Source: Malaya genurostris (lineage: Eukaryota; Arthropoda; Insecta; Diptera; Culicidae). From it: a DNA stretch of 64,000 nt. The number at the start of each line of letters is the position of its first letter. The stretch's first letter is position 1. The notes beneath the pieces are model-generated. The model was not told the DNA's origin and ran no database searches. It was given only the letters and a program-made list of their open reading frames with translations. Both the position numbers and the translations under genes were made by a program. The stretch is from the NCBI RefSeq assembly GCF_030247185.1, contig NC_080572.1:36248516-36312515 (forward strand), given 5' to 3'. Positions 10,858 to 22,227 of the stretch are shown piece after piece.

Positions 10858-13028
10858 CTGAGTGCTACCGCCTGCTACAACGGATGGTAGATACATTTAC
10901 TCTAGAGAGTGTACCAGCGACGATGAGAACGGTGAAGGTAAAAATATATTTTGTTCTGCTTCATTCTACTCTTTCTTAGGTTTACAGCACTCTACAGTAG
11001 GCTGGGCGATACATTTGCTCAAAGCTACCGCCGCTTTTAAAAATGTAATATAGCTTTCTACCGCCGTCGAAAAAAAGTATTCTACCGCTGTACTTTACAT
11101 TGTTCGCTCAAAATGGTAGCGCACGTGTTTACGTTGAACGTTAACAAATGATTATTATTTAATATATAAACATTATGTGTTGACGATTTTTTTTTATTTC
11201 TCAAGACCAGATTATATTTTATTTAAATAGTAGATCGTTTGATATGCTTGATAATCTTCCCGAATGGTGTAATGAATTATTTGTTCTCAAGACCCTTTTT
11301 AAATGAAGAATTCAATGCTTTGCTGCGTTGAAACGTACTGATTAGATTTTAGCAGATGAAAAAGTAAACAAAGAGAAACAATTTACTTTTGTGACCTTAT
11401 GAAATGGTTACGTCGACTTGTCAATTTTTTCCCTTCATTAGCAGTGAATGTTGTTGTTCCTGAAATCGTATTTTTTCCAAATCGATTCGTGATCGTGAAA
11501 AATGACTGATTCATCGAAAATAAAGCGTTTTTATCGGGACATAGCCAATGATTGTTATAAGTGTGAAGATGATTATATAATTTGTAACATCGATTCTACT
11601 CAAATCTGCACGTACAAAAAATTAAGAAGTAGTTATGATCCCGGAAATTTTGTTAAGCATTTACGAAATGTGCATCCGGAAAAGGCTCTGGAATACGGAC
11701 TACTGAAGCAAGGATATGCACCAGAAAAGAAAAGGAAAATTCTTAAAACATCAATAGCACTCGACAGACAAGCTGTGGTTGAATCTTTGGTAAAAATGGT
11801 ATCACTTCATCACTTGCCCCTATGCGCCGTTGAATGGGAAGGTTTTCGAGAACTGCTAGATCCAATTTGCGAAGCACTTAAATTTAAAATCAATCGAGAC
11901 AATATCTCTTGTCATATTGAACAATGCGCAACAAATATTAGGGAAAAAATTGCAGCTGAAATGCAAGGTCGATTAATATGCATTAAAGTCGACTCTGCGA
12001 CCCGATGTGGCCGTCATGTAGTGGGCATAAATACGCAATTTAATAAAGATGATACTGTGATTATTAGAACCCTATTATTTTATTTTTTGCCAAAGTAGTA
12101 TAAGCATATAAATGATTTGTTTTGTAGCAATGATGGAAGTTAAATGTCGCCAGACTGGTAAATTCCTAAAGTCAAAAATCGATGATGTACTGAAGATGTA
12201 CGGAGTCGCACAAATCATTCCTATTGTGTATTTCGATGAAGTTTGAGCTTTCCATACAAAAAACATCACTTGTTCGAAATGCAGAATCACATTTTTACAT
12301 TCAATCAAAACATTTCGAAATGCGGAAAATGGAAATTTTTCACTCAATCTAAAAACTTTAATTCGATCTAAATACCAAAAAAAAAATTATATTTATATTC
12401 ATTTATATAACGGTTAAAATTATTTCACACCGGAGAACGATTAAATTATTATTTCCGAACGAAGGGCCCTTCTATTTGATTCGAAGACTGCGAGAAGCGA
12501 TCTAACCATCTCAAAGATATCGATGTTAGATTCATTTGAAATCTTTTGTGACCATTACTTTTTAGGCTTCCCGAATAGGTAAACGGTAACCAGTATAGCC
12601 GAGTTCAGTTTACTTGTCCAACCAACAAGCCCTTAAATCATTCATTGACTAGTCACACGTGCGAAGTCATCTTCAAAATAATGAACGAAATAGGCAATGT
12701 GCAGCGCCTACCGTAAAGTACATTTTCTATCGCACTCATGTACACTTTTCTACAACGGCAAAGTACTTTTTTCTACCGCCACGAGCTACTTTTTTTGTGG
12801 TACAGTAGCGCGAACAAGGAGGCAGTAAAATGTGGAAAAATATAATTTCTACCTACTTCGAACGGCTATGATTCCAGCCGTAGTTTTTTACGCGATACTG
12901 CTTCGCACGGCTACTGTAATAGAATTTTAGTTTGGATGCATCAACGCGGTACAGTAAGAAAAATAAAAAAATGTAGATGTGGGTAAGCAGACTACAGTAA
13001 TAAAAATGGGAGGCAGTTTGCATCCTTG
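10803..13028 (+). mobile_element. hAT DNA transposon, decayed (2226 bp)
   Basis: Starts 'cagtgatgcgaac'; the other end, read in reverse complement, is 'caaggatgcaaac', giving an imperfect terminal inverted repeat (10 of 13 positions). An 8-bp target duplication flanks it. Repeated 'ctaccgcc'-type motifs cluster near the ends (around 10864, 11026, 11057, 11090 and 12773), which could be subterminal transposase-binding sites. It carries the N-terminal part of a transposase gene. It is inserted in a ~167-bp tandem repeat. Confidence 0.8.
11502..12243 (+). pseudogene. hAT transposase, N-terminal part only
   Basis: The open frame 11502-12098 gives 198 residues. A BED-type zinc-finger-like region with late His pair 'HLRNVH' lies at about residues 20-62. 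The start of the RNase H-like core follows, with 'ICIKVDSATRCGRHVVGI' holding the probable first catalytic Asp near residue 165. After about 28 bases the same protein continues at 12126-12243 ('MMEVKCRQTGKFLKSK') and then ends at a stop. The break could be a decayed intron, since a 'ttttgtag' acceptor-like sequence sits at 12119-12126, or a small insertion. The C-terminal catalytic and dimerisation parts are missing, so the element cannot supply its own transposase. Confidence 0.7.
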
Positions 13029-13036
13029 CCCCTGAC
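13029..13036 (+). repeat. 8-bp target-site duplication, right of hAT
   Basis: 'cccctgac', identical to 10795-10802. Confidence 0.85.
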
Positions 13037-13430
13037 AAGTCCGTAGAAAAGAGTTTGCTCGGCCAGGAGACCGATTTTGGTCATAGTACTCAATGACAAA
13101 TGATCATGTCACATCAATTTAGTGTGCACTAACACTTGGTTGGCGAGTTTTGGCCAACTGATACTACCAAACCAAGTACCAGAGGTTTTAGTTGGAACCC
13201 CAGACGAGTTCGTGGAAAAGAGTTTGATCGGCCAGGAGACCAATTTTTGTCATAGTACTCAATGACAAATGATCATGTCATACATCAATTTAGTGCGCAC
13301 TAACACTTGGTTATTTCGTCCAACTGATATTAACGAATCAAGTACCAGGGGTTTTAATAAGGACCCCAGACGAGTCCGTAGAAAAGAGTTTGCTCGGCCA
13401 GGAGACCAATTTTAGTCATAGTACTCAATG
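13029..13430 (+). repeat. Tandem repeat, period about 167 bp
   Basis: Units containing 'aaaagagtttg(c/a)tcggccag' start at about 13039, 13208 and 13374, so periods are 169 and 166 bp. There are about 2.4 units here. The left part of another unit lies at about 10735-10802, across the hAT element, and again at about 8227-8294 in the duplicated block. This looks like a small satellite array that the hAT element landed in. Confidence 0.75.
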
Positions 13431-14111
13431 TCTTAATCATTTATTTATTTAGGTTTAATCAACAGACACAAATGTCCTAATGAGATAGATTGAAGTCGAA
13501 TCCTAATGAAACTAATGATTGAATGATCTCTGCAAACCAATAATAGCATTGTTAGCACCGTAGCAAAGACCTCATATTAACAAGATATCCAGCTCTCACA
13601 TTTGCCGAACAAATCATTGGCAACATCCTTTTCTGCGAGCATGCCACCCTCAGGCCTGCCATCGATATTCCTCGCCGAGTTTTTCCCAGTGTCAACACAC
13701 AGTGGTCCAAAACTGGAAAAAGACGGCCAAAAGTCTGTACTGACTTTCACTGATTTTTAAGAGCTAACGTGTTTTCGAAGAAGTTTTACAAGATTATATA
13801 ACGCTTCTTTTGAAAGTGGCACCTTAATTTTTGTTAATGGTGTAGTACGAATTTCGAATAAAAATAATTTTTTTCTCAACAAATTATTTTTTATCTCGTT
13901 TTGAAGAAACAAACATTTGAACTAAATGATATGTATATACCTGTACATATATTAAACATGGTCGATATGTTTAACATACGACAATACTACCTACGGCTCT
14001 ATGAAAATGTGCTCTAGGAAAGAGAATAAACTCACTTCTATCTGTGAAACTGAAGAATTAAGTTGTAATAAATATTGGCTCCGAAACCCTACCTGAAAAT
14101 AGAACTAAATA
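13431..14111. other. Intergenic, nothing recognised
   Basis: AT-rich, no convincing open frame or repeat boundary. Confidence 0.45.
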
Positions 14112-14113
14112 TA

Positions 14114-14647
14114 CACCGAAAATAATTTGCACGTTACCATTATGTGCAAAGCATTTAAACTATCACTACTTGTAGAACACATGAAATTCATGAGAATATA
14201 CTCTAAAATCATAAAATGAGTGTAAAAACTGCTGATATTGAGTGGAAAGCATGCTACATATATCTGAAATGAGCTTTACAACTATAAGATATATCGTTAC
14301 CTCTAGATTCTATATGGATTTCAAACGATTGTCACACTGTTTTCCACACAGATTTTAAGTGAAACACGGTTGGCCGAATCAAGTGTTTTGCACGTACATT
14401 TGTGCTATACTCATTTTCACTAGAAAATGAAGTGTTCAACACATGTAATTCGATTTGATAGCAAAACACATCACATCCAAATGAAAAACACATCGAAGCT
14501 AAGTGAAAAATAATCTAATCTAGCATCTTAGTGAATTTGCACATGAAATCTTAAAACAAATCGCTTTGGTAATGAATTGAAATAAAAAAGCCTATTAAAT
14601 TAAAGTGATGTTTACATATGAATCGATCGTGCAAATTTTTATCAGTG
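14114..14647. mobile_element. MITE with TA target duplication (Tc1/mariner-like)
   Basis: Starts 'caccgaaaataatttgcacg' at 14114 and ends with the matching inverted sequence at 14647 ('gcaaatttttatcagtg'). 'TA' flanks both ends (14112-14113 and 14648-14649). It is 534 bp with no coding frame. The Tc1/mariner link rests on the TA duplication and is inference. Confidence 0.6.
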
Positions 14648-14670
14648 TATTAAAAGTAATTAATATCAAG

Positions 14671-14846
14671 GATGGCTTTTATCGTATCAAAGAACGTTCA
14701 CTGGCAACTCTTCAACGATTGAATCAGTGCCGTCAAAGAGAGTTGGAAATCATCGCAACAACAAAAACCCGGCATGGCTCATTTAACATAGAATCGACAC
14801 CAGCGCGAGAGCGAATTTCTCTCGATGACATTTCTGAGAATCAAAG
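14671..14846 (+). CDS. Candidate internal exon of an unrecognised gene
   Basis: A 176-base open stretch ends at a good donor, AAAG|GTTAGT, at 14846/14847. A possible acceptor 'atatcaag' precedes 14671, but its pyrimidine tract is poor and the MITE end lies only 23 bases upstream. The frame 'DGFYRIKERSLATLQRLNQC' and onward is hydrophilic and charged, with balanced codons, unlike the surrounding AT-rich DNA. I do not recognise the protein and cannot find a partner exon in the window. It may be a decayed or transposon-derived exon. Confidence 0.35.
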
Positions 14847-14848
14847 GT

Positions 14849-15555
14849 TAGTTCGCTGCTGTGGGGATCCTCTCTGAAGCAACAAACGGTCGCGATCCGA
14901 TTCTATACAGGCAGTTGATAATTGCGATAGAACCATTTTACTATTGCCGCTTATTCTAACTATGTGCATATAATCTTTGTATAAGTTGTGTCTATGAAAA
15001 TGTATGTGAATGCTCCACACAAGGGTTTTGAAATATTGCAACCTAGTATGAGAATCATCAAGTTGAATCATCGACTCGATTTTCTGCGATAATTGTCAAC
15101 TTGCGATTCTCTCTTGGGAAATTCCACACAGCAACGATCATTATCAGACTGTAATTTATTTTAATGGCCGTGAAATACTCAGAGTATGAAGTGGAGCGAA
15201 GGAATGTAGAAAAAATCTCTCGCGGTTCATGCATTGAGAGACTCGAGTTCTTGTAGCATCTTCTACCGGATTGAAAATGTTGTATACAATATAGATAGCA
15301 ATATAGCAGCTTCTGTCAAATTTTCGGCAATCACCAACACTGATTAATATAACAGTGAACGGATATAAAACTAAATTTCTGTTCGAAGTATTTTTGCTGA
15401 AGATATAAATAATGTTAAATTTTTTTTTTTAGATATATATTCGCTTTATTTTACCTACAGTTATTTTGGATTTATCTACGTTGAATCTACATCTATTATC
15501 TAAGTATCTACTACAAAGTTTTAGATCGTATTTAAATGAGTAACTTTTCCCAATA
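14849..15555. other. Intergenic or intron, nothing recognised
   Basis: No coding or repeat structure that I can support. A T-rich run lies at 15420-15431. Confidence 0.45.
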
Positions 15556-15560
15556 CTTTT
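15556..15560 (+). repeat. Target-site duplication, left of Ty3/Gypsy element 1
   Basis: 'ctttt' before the 5' LTR; the same five bases follow the 3' LTR at 20063-20067. Confidence 0.75.
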
Positions 15561-15711
15561 TGTTATATATACTGCATTAGAAATGATACTGGCAACAGGG
15601 CCATGAGGAGTACGGAAAAGAAGAAGAATAAATCAATTGAAACCAAATGGTTGAACGTGTTTTCTGGTAAAAAGAAATCAAATGAATTACAAACGTTAAC
15701 GGGTTATAACA
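15561..15711 (+). repeat. 5' LTR of Ty3/Gypsy element 1
   Basis: Begins 'tgttatatatactgc' and ends 'gggttataaca'. It is very short for this superfamily. Nearly identical copies are at 19912-20062 and 20602-20752. Confidence 0.9.
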
Positions 15712-15712
15712 T

Positions 15713-15730
15713 TTGGCGACGATGGTAAAT
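15713..15730 (+). promoter_or_regulatory. Probable primer-binding site
   Basis: 'ttggcgacgatggtaaat' follows the 5' LTR within two bases. A 'tggcgac' start just after the LTR is typical of a tRNA primer site. I cannot name the tRNA. Confidence 0.5.
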
Positions 15731-15827
15731 CCATAGAAAAGTTAAATACCAATAGTTTAAATACGGATGCTGATTAAATTCGAGTAAGAATAAACGGAAA
15801 CAGCAGTTTAAAACTGTACGGGAATTC

Positions 15828-16592
15828 GTGAACAGCAGTTTGAATAGTAGCTACTACTCAGAAAAAAGTGCGCGAAAAAAACAGTTTCATCGGACAAGTA
15901 TCAAAAATCAAAGCGGTCCCAGCTTTCAAAAGTTTGACCCGACGGATACCTCTACCGTGTCAAGTCGATGGAAAAAGTGGAAGCGAGGCTTCAATATCTT
16001 TCTGGAAGTAAACAATGTGGTAAACACAGCTCGAAAGCGCTCCTATCTGTTGCACTATGCTGGTAGTGATGTACAAGATATATTTTTCAATTTGCGAGGA
16101 GGGACATCAATTTGCGAGGAGGTGGAAATTCCAGAGGGTTCGGATATTTACCAACAGTCGGTCAAACTACTCGACGAATACTTTCTCCCACTCAAATGCT
16201 TACCGAGAGAACGTCACATATTCCGGAATCTTGAACAAGGTCCAGAGGAAACAATCGAAAAATTTGTCCTGCGACTACGGGAGCAAGGCAGTGTCTGTGA
16301 GTATGGCGTTTGGCTTGAGGAGAACATAAAGGAGCAAATTTTTGAAAAAGGGTACTCGTATGAACTACGAGCAAAGATTCTAACCAAGGGAAATATGACA
16401 TTAGCACAAACGGTGGAGGAGGGTCGTTCTCTGGAAACGATTGCGAAACACCGTAAGAATCTGCAGCGAACGGAAGAAATCAACCGCATTACGAAGTCTA
16501 ACGGGGAATGTTACAGATGTGGTCATACTGGGCATTACGCTAACGATGATGATTGTCCAGCACGGACAAAAAGTGTGAGAAATGTCACTTAA
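15828..16592 (+). pseudogene. Gag of Ty3/Gypsy element 1
   Basis: The frame is open from 15828 but has no ATG near its start; 15828 is a GTG, so the true start is lost or unconventional. Residues ~30-215 are a capsid-like region ('SRWKKWKRGFNIFLE'), which coats the RNA in virus-like particles. Residues ~226-241 hold a first zinc knuckle 'CYRCGHTGHYANDDDC' (CX2CX4HX6C). The frame then stops at 16592, while the second knuckle lies in the overlapping pol frame. A 19-base direct duplication around 16100-16120 adds residues within the capsid region. Confidence 0.75.
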
Positions 16593-17956
16593 TCGGACAC
16601 TTCAAACGATGTTGCAAAACAAAAGACATTGAAGCACGAAAAAAATTGGACGGGAAAATCCAGCTGCGTCAAAAGCATAAACTAAGACAAGTAACTACAA
16701 ATGATTCTGAAAGTGACGAAAGCGAGCGAAATAATTACGAAACAGATAATGAGAGTATCCATTATGTGTTCGCGATGAATCTAACTAACAGTGAGAAGAC
16801 AACGTGCAAAGTGGGTGGCGTGCAACTCGACTGGATGATCGACTCCGGTGCGAGCGCTAATGTGATAAGTGCTGATGTCTGGGAGTTTTTAAAAAGTAGA
16901 AAAGTCCAAATAGATTTTCAGACAAATACGGTTTCCAAGAAATTATTCAATTACGGCGGCCACAAACTTTCGATCAAGGGAATGTTCATCGCAGATATAT
17001 CGACTAAGAAATCTTCTATAAGTTATAAGGTGTACGTTGTGAAGGAGTCAGGAGCTAATCTTCTTGGAAAACGAGCGGCTGTTGAGCTTGGAATTCTGAA
17101 TATAGACACGTCCGTTTGTGCTGTAGAATCAAACGACGAGAGAATCGGAAAAGTTAAAGGTGTCATAGTGAACATTCAACTGGATCCTACTGTAAAACCC
17201 ATTCAACACACTCAAAGTCGTGTTCCGATTCCATTGCAACCGAAAGTGGAAAGGGAACTTGCGAAATTGTTAAAACAGGATATTATTGAGCCCGCTCCTC
17301 GAGATTCCCCATGGATATCACGATTAGTTGTTCGACCAAAGGTGGGTAATACCGATGAGATACGCATTTGCGTTGATATGCGGGACGCCAACAAAGCAAT
17401 CATTCCACAACACCATCCTTTACCAACCTTCGACGACATTATTCCACATTTGCACAACTGCAAATATTTTTCTAAGATAGATCTTAACAAGGCATTTCAT
17501 CAAATCGAGCTTTCCGAGCAATCAAGACCGATTACGACTTTTGCTACACACAATGGTTACTTTCGATATAAACGCCTTACATTTGGAATGAGTTGTGCGT
17601 CAGAAGTTTTTCAAAACATCATAGAACGTGTACTAGCAGGAATTAAAGATGTAAAAGTGTTTATCGACGATATGCTTGTGTTTGGACGCAATAAGGTTGA
17701 ACACGATCGTACACTGCGAGCCGTCATTGACCGTCTGAAAGAGTATGACATAACAATTAACGAGAAGAAGTGTGAGATTGGGCGTAAAGAAGTTATGTTC
17801 ATGGGGCATCGATTGAGCAGTGATGGAATCAGTCCGGCTGAAGAGAAGGTGGATGCCATTCGGCGATGTCGTAACCCTGAAACGGTAGAAGAATTGAGAG
17901 CTTCCTGGGGCTTATTAATTATCTTGGGAAATTCATACCGAATTTGTCGACGTTAA
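16553..17956 (+). pseudogene. Pol of Ty3/Gypsy element 1, first part (protease and reverse transcriptase)
   Basis: Lies -1 to the gag frame and overlaps it by 40 bases. It opens with the second zinc knuckle 'CEKCHLIGHFKRCC'. A retropepsin follows with 'MIDSGASANVIS' near residues 97-108. Reverse transcriptase then runs with 'RICVDMRDANKAI' and the catalytic 'FIDDML' at about residues 365-370. The frame degrades after 'VEELRAS' because one base is missing near 17896-17900; the continuation is in the frame starting at 17944. The enzyme would copy the element RNA inside particles, but this copy cannot make it in one piece. Confidence 0.85.
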
Positions 17957-19872
17957 CTGCACCACTTAGAGAACTGTTACACAAAGATGTTCGATTCAAA
18001 TGGGAACGAAAGCACATGGCTGCCTTCGAAGAGGTAAAGAAAGTACTAGTAGATCCTAAAAACCTTGGATACTACTCACCCTACGATGAGACAATACTTA
18101 TAGCAGATGCCAGTCCGGTAGGGATCGGAGCGGTGCTGTTGCAGGAGAAAGATGGCAAAAAGAGGGCGATTTGCTACGTGAGTAAAGGGTTATCGACAGC
18201 CGAACGAGCTTACGCACAGAATGAAAGAGAGGCGCTAGCGCTTGTTTGGGCAACAGAACGACTGGAACCATATTTACGAGGCTTAGAATTCAAGTTGGTT
18301 ACCGATCATGAGCCACTTAAGGTAATGTTTGGCTCTCAACGAAAGCAGTGCCCGAGAATTGAGCGCTGGGCATTGCGGCTCCAGTCATTCAGGTACAAAA
18401 TAGTTCATGTATCGGGAAAAGCTAATATCGCTGATCCGTTATCACGACTGCCGAGATTCGAAGAGTGCTCCACTTACGATCAAAATGGAGAATCAATGTT
18501 GCTTACTGTTTTGGAATCAGCTACACCATCTGTCTTGCGTATTGAAGAGATCGTTGAAGCTACAGTGCAAGATAGTGAGTTAGCCGCAGTCAAAGAGGCG
18601 TTGAATACTGGTCGATGGATGGACAAACTGAAACAATTTTTGCCGTTTCGAGAAGAGTTGAGTACAGTGAACGAAATTGTTATGAGGAACGATCGGATAG
18701 TAGCACCGATTAATCTTCGTAAACGAATAATGAAATTGGCTCACATCGGTCATCCAGGAATCGAGAGAACGAAGCAACGCATCCGGAGCAAGGTTTGGTG
18801 GCCAAACGTTGACAGAGAAGTAGAGAAGACAGTGAAATCGTGTTTGGAATGCCAGTTGGTCAGCAATTCAGTACGTCCTGAACCTTTGTGTGTTCGAGAG
18901 CTTCCCCATCAACCGTGGCAGATTCTCGCGATGGACCTATTAGGACCACTTCCATCAGGTGATTCCATTTTAGTAGTGATCGACCTTTACAGCCGTTACC
19001 GTATTACCGAAATTTTAAGGTCAACTAAAACCGAGGACATCATTGAAAGACTGGATAAAGTGTTCATGACAATGGGACTACCTGTCGAATCAGTCTCGGA
19101 CAACGCACGGAACTTTGCAAGCAGGAAAATGAATGAATTTTGTGCCACCTTTGGAATTGAATATCGTCATACTACTCCGTACTGGCCACAAAGTAACGGA
19201 GAAGTTGAGCGTCAAAACCGTTCCATATTGAAAACTCTGAAAATAGCTGAGTTGAACGGGACTGACTGGAGGAAGGACTTGCAAGAGGCCAACTACGTTT
19301 ATTCGATATTGCGTCATCCTGCAACGGGTTGCTCACCAGCTGAACTGGTTTTCGGCAGAAAACTACGGGATTGGATTCCTGATTTAGCTGCAAACAACAC
19401 TGAAGACAGTGGCATACGTGATCATGACAAAATATATAAGCAATCTGCGAAATCATACTACGATACTAAAAATAATGCACAACATTCGGATCTACAAATT
19501 CAGGATCGAGTTTTGATGAGGAACTTGGTACCGCAGAATAAACTATCATCGGCATTCATTCCCGAGTCAGCAGTAGTGGTGAACAAGCAGGGAAATAGGG
19601 TAACAGTACAGATGGATGATGGGCGCAGATACCGTTGAAACTCTGCGCATCTGAAGAAACTAGTCGGAAACCAGGAGGATGATACCATTAATCGAGAGAT
19701 TCCAAACGAGCCTATCTGCAGTGACTGGGATACACCAAATTCTACATTGACAGCAAACGGTAGTAAATTGGTCACTGAAAACTGCAAGGGAACTAACGAC
19801 GTAGGGATTGGACGTCCAAAACGAGAAATAAAACGACCATTGCGATTTGAGGACTTCGAGCTAGAAGCATGA
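17944..19872 (+). pseudogene. Pol of Ty3/Gypsy element 1, second part (RNase H and integrase)
   Basis: It continues the pol protein in a new frame. RNase H starts at about residue 50 ('ILIADASPVGIGAVL'). Integrase has an HHCC zinc site ('HIGHPG' to 'CLECQ') and the catalytic core 'MDLLGPLPSG', 'SDNARNF', and 'NGEVERQNR' (D, D, E). A TGA at 19636-19638 cuts the C terminus. Without it the frame would stay open to 19872 and end in a basic tail rich in Lys and Arg. A CGA-to-TGA change is the simplest explanation. Confidence 0.85.
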
Positions 19873-19896
19873 AGGAGTGTAACAATCAATTAAATC

Positions 19897-19911
19897 GAAG
19901 AAAGAGAAATG
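19897..19911 (+). promoter_or_regulatory. Polypurine tract
   Basis: 'gaagaaagagaaatg' lies directly before the 3' LTR, where plus-strand synthesis is primed. It recurs before the duplicated LTR at 20602. Confidence 0.65.
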
Positions 19912-20062
19912 TGTTATATATACTGCATTAGAAATGATACAGGCAACAGGGCCATGAGGAGTACGGAAAAGAAGAAGAATAAATAAATTGAAACCAAATG
20001 GTTGAACGTGTTTTCTGGTAAAAAGAAATCAAATGAATTACAAACGTTAACGGGTTATAACA
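19912..20062 (+). repeat. 3' LTR of Ty3/Gypsy element 1
   Basis: 151 bp, TG...CA, differing from the 5' LTR by a few substitutions (for example 'gatacaggc' against 'gatactggc'). Confidence 0.9.
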
Positions 20063-20398
20063 CTTTTAACAACCTGATCAATCAATAAGGTAATCAATGT
20101 TACCTAATTAACCATTACAATATTTCACAAAGTCGCATTGAATTCGATCAATCAGTATCAGTCTGTATTTTCTTGTTCTAATTAATTCAAATTATTATAG
20201 TGTATTACAAGTGTATAACGAATATAGATTATTACCATACATGCTATGCATGTATGCAAATATATGAAAGATATTTCTATCCTATTTCCGAGGAGGAGTG
20301 AAACCAGCGACTACCAGTCTGGACGCGCGAAAACACGAATAAAAAGATCATGCTTGTACGCGCAACTTAAGCAAATTGTTGCGATTTTTATTTTGTGT

Positions 20399-21129
20399 AG
20401 CCTATCTGCAGTGACTGGGATACATCAAATTCTACATTGACAGCAAACGGTAGTAAATTGGTCACTGAAAACTGCAAGGGAACTAACGACGTAGGGATTG
20501 GACGTCCAAAACGAGAAATAAAACGACCATTGCGATTTGAGGACTTCGAGCTAGAAGCATGAAGGAGTGTAACAATCAATTAAATCGAAGAAAGAGAAAT
20601 GTGTTATATATACTGCATTAGAAATGATACAGGCAACAGGGCCATGAGGAGTACGGAAAAGAAGAAGAATAAATAAATTGAAACCAAATGGTTGAACGTG
20701 TTTTCTGGTAAAAAGAAATCAAATGAATTACAAACGTTAACGGGTTATAACACTTTTAACAACCTGATCAATCAATAAGGTAATCAATGTTACCTAATTA
20801 ACCATTACAATATTTCACAAAGTCGCATTGAATTCGATCAATCAGTATCAGTCACGCTATCGTTCAAGTTTTCTGTGTCGCTAATTCCTTGCTCTGTATT
20901 TTCTTGTTCTAATTAATTCAAATTATTATAGTGTATTACAAGTGTATAACGAATATAGATTATTACTATACATGCTATGCATGTATGCAAATATATGAAA
21001 GATATTTCTATCCTATTTCCGAGGAGGAGTGAAACCAGCGACTACCAGTCTGGACGCGCGAAAACACGAATAAAAAGATCATGCTTGTACGCGCAACTTA
21101 AGCAAATTGTTGCGATTTTTATTTTGTGT
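20399..21129 (+). repeat. Tandem duplication of the element's 3' end, unit 2 (731 bp)
   Basis: Same content as unit 1, including a third LTR at 20602-20752, plus 41 bases in the flank (about 20854-20894) that unit 1 lacks. The presence of host flank in both units shows that the duplication came after insertion. Confidence 0.88.
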
Positions 21130-21240
21130 ACTTTTTGACAATTAACAAGGAGGTTTCATAACTCAATAACTAAAACTACTTTGACAAGGCTACAAAAAAA
21201 GTTCCATCGAGTTCCACTTAGATTTTTTTTATAGTATGGG

Positions 21241-22227
21241 GCAAGGGGCAAATCACTCTAAACTCTAGACAATCTCATACTAATAAACTCATGTAATTCC
21301 AAAATAATCTTCTCTAATCTCATTTAATCCCAACTAGTCAAGATAAGCTTGTGTAATTTAAAACTAATCCAACCTAGTTTTGCCTAATCTTGTTTGAAGT
21401 GTATCTGTCATTCAAGCTCCCACGCAGAGATGCCATTTATACAGATATTTCTGTATTATACAGATTTTTACATGCGCATACAGATTTAATACAGAGTACA
21501 AATGTTTCAAATTAAATACAGATTTATACAGATACCACAAAAAGTAAGAAAGAAATAATAAAACTTTTCCGTCTAAGCGTGTTTGATTGCCCATATTAAA
21601 ATGAAAATTTTTTCCTGCAGCTGTTTAATGATGAACGCTGAAATACATTTATATCATAATTTGAAACCAATTTGAACTGATGTTCAAGGAAGTCATGGCG
21701 TCATGAAACTTTATTGTCAGACTGAAAAGTTGTATGACCTGACTTGACGTTGCATATTGAGCGTTTGAATTCCATGTTCGAATTCCAAGTCATCATTTCC
21801 AAACGAAAAAAGTATATGGATTTACAATTCAATTGTGGTTGATAACAAAAACAATTAAATTTCGTCGTTGAATGCTCTTGTCAGTGCGGCAAGGACTTAC
21901 GATATAATGGAATGCTCCTTGCATTTGCCATTCATTAACAATAATGTAATGGAATAACATATTTAAACATCATTTTTTTCCGAAATTTCCTTTCATTAGT
22001 GAATACAGATAAATACAGATTTTTATACAAAGCAGTACAGTTTTCTATGAAAATATCTGGCAACTCTGCTTCCACGTTTACGGCTTCTTATGTCAAAATA
22101 ATGCTTTTCCAGATCTCGGCTAAACTTCTCTAATCCCATTCTAATCCAGCGAGATCCCTGCTGAACATTTTTACTCCCGGTAAAACTTGTTTGAGTTCAG
22201 ACAAAGTTTAGAGTGATTTGCCTCTTG
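21241..22227. mobile_element. MITE with ~20-bp inverted ends, hAT-like
   Basis: 'ggcaaatcactctaaact' lies at the left end and its reverse complement at 22203-22222. 'gtatggg' flanks both sides (21234-21240 and 22228-22234). The 7-8-bp duplication suggests hAT. A second MITE is nested inside. Confidence 0.65.
21425..22069. mobile_element. Nested MITE rich in 'atacagat'
   Basis: Ends 'gcagagatgcca' and, inverted, 'tggcaactctgc'. Many 'atacaga' motifs lie inside. A related 'agagttgccattcataca' stretch occurs in the MITEs at 22482 and 34730. Flanks 'cccac' and 'tccac' may be a decayed target duplication. Confidence 0.5.

Larger units (their letters stand above)
15561..20062 (+). mobile_element. 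Ty3/Gypsy LTR retrotransposon 1, LTR to LTR, inactivated
   Basis: Two 151-bp LTRs (15561-15711 and 19912-20062), both TG...CA, bound 4502 bp, with a 5-bp target duplication outside. Internal order is gag, protease, reverse transcriptase, RNase H, integrase, the Ty3/Gypsy order. There is no env. At least three lesions break the coding region: a frame change between the two zinc knuckles (~16570), a one-base loss near 17896-17900, and a TGA at 19636-19638. The LTRs differ at only a few positions, so the insertion is not old. Confidence 0.92.
19709..20398 (+). repeat. Tandem duplication of the element's 3' end, unit 1 (690 bp)
   Basis: Contains the end of pol, the polypurine tract, the 3' LTR and 336 bases of downstream flank. 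Unit 2 follows directly at 20399-21129. Confidence 0.88.

Noticed and set aside
13029..13430. CRISPR-like array
   Set aside because: Units are ~167 bp with no short repeat-spacer pattern, and the genome is eukaryotic.
20602..20752. A solo LTR from a separate insertion
   Set aside because: It carries the same pol end, polypurine tract and host flank as unit 1, so it belongs to the tandem duplication.
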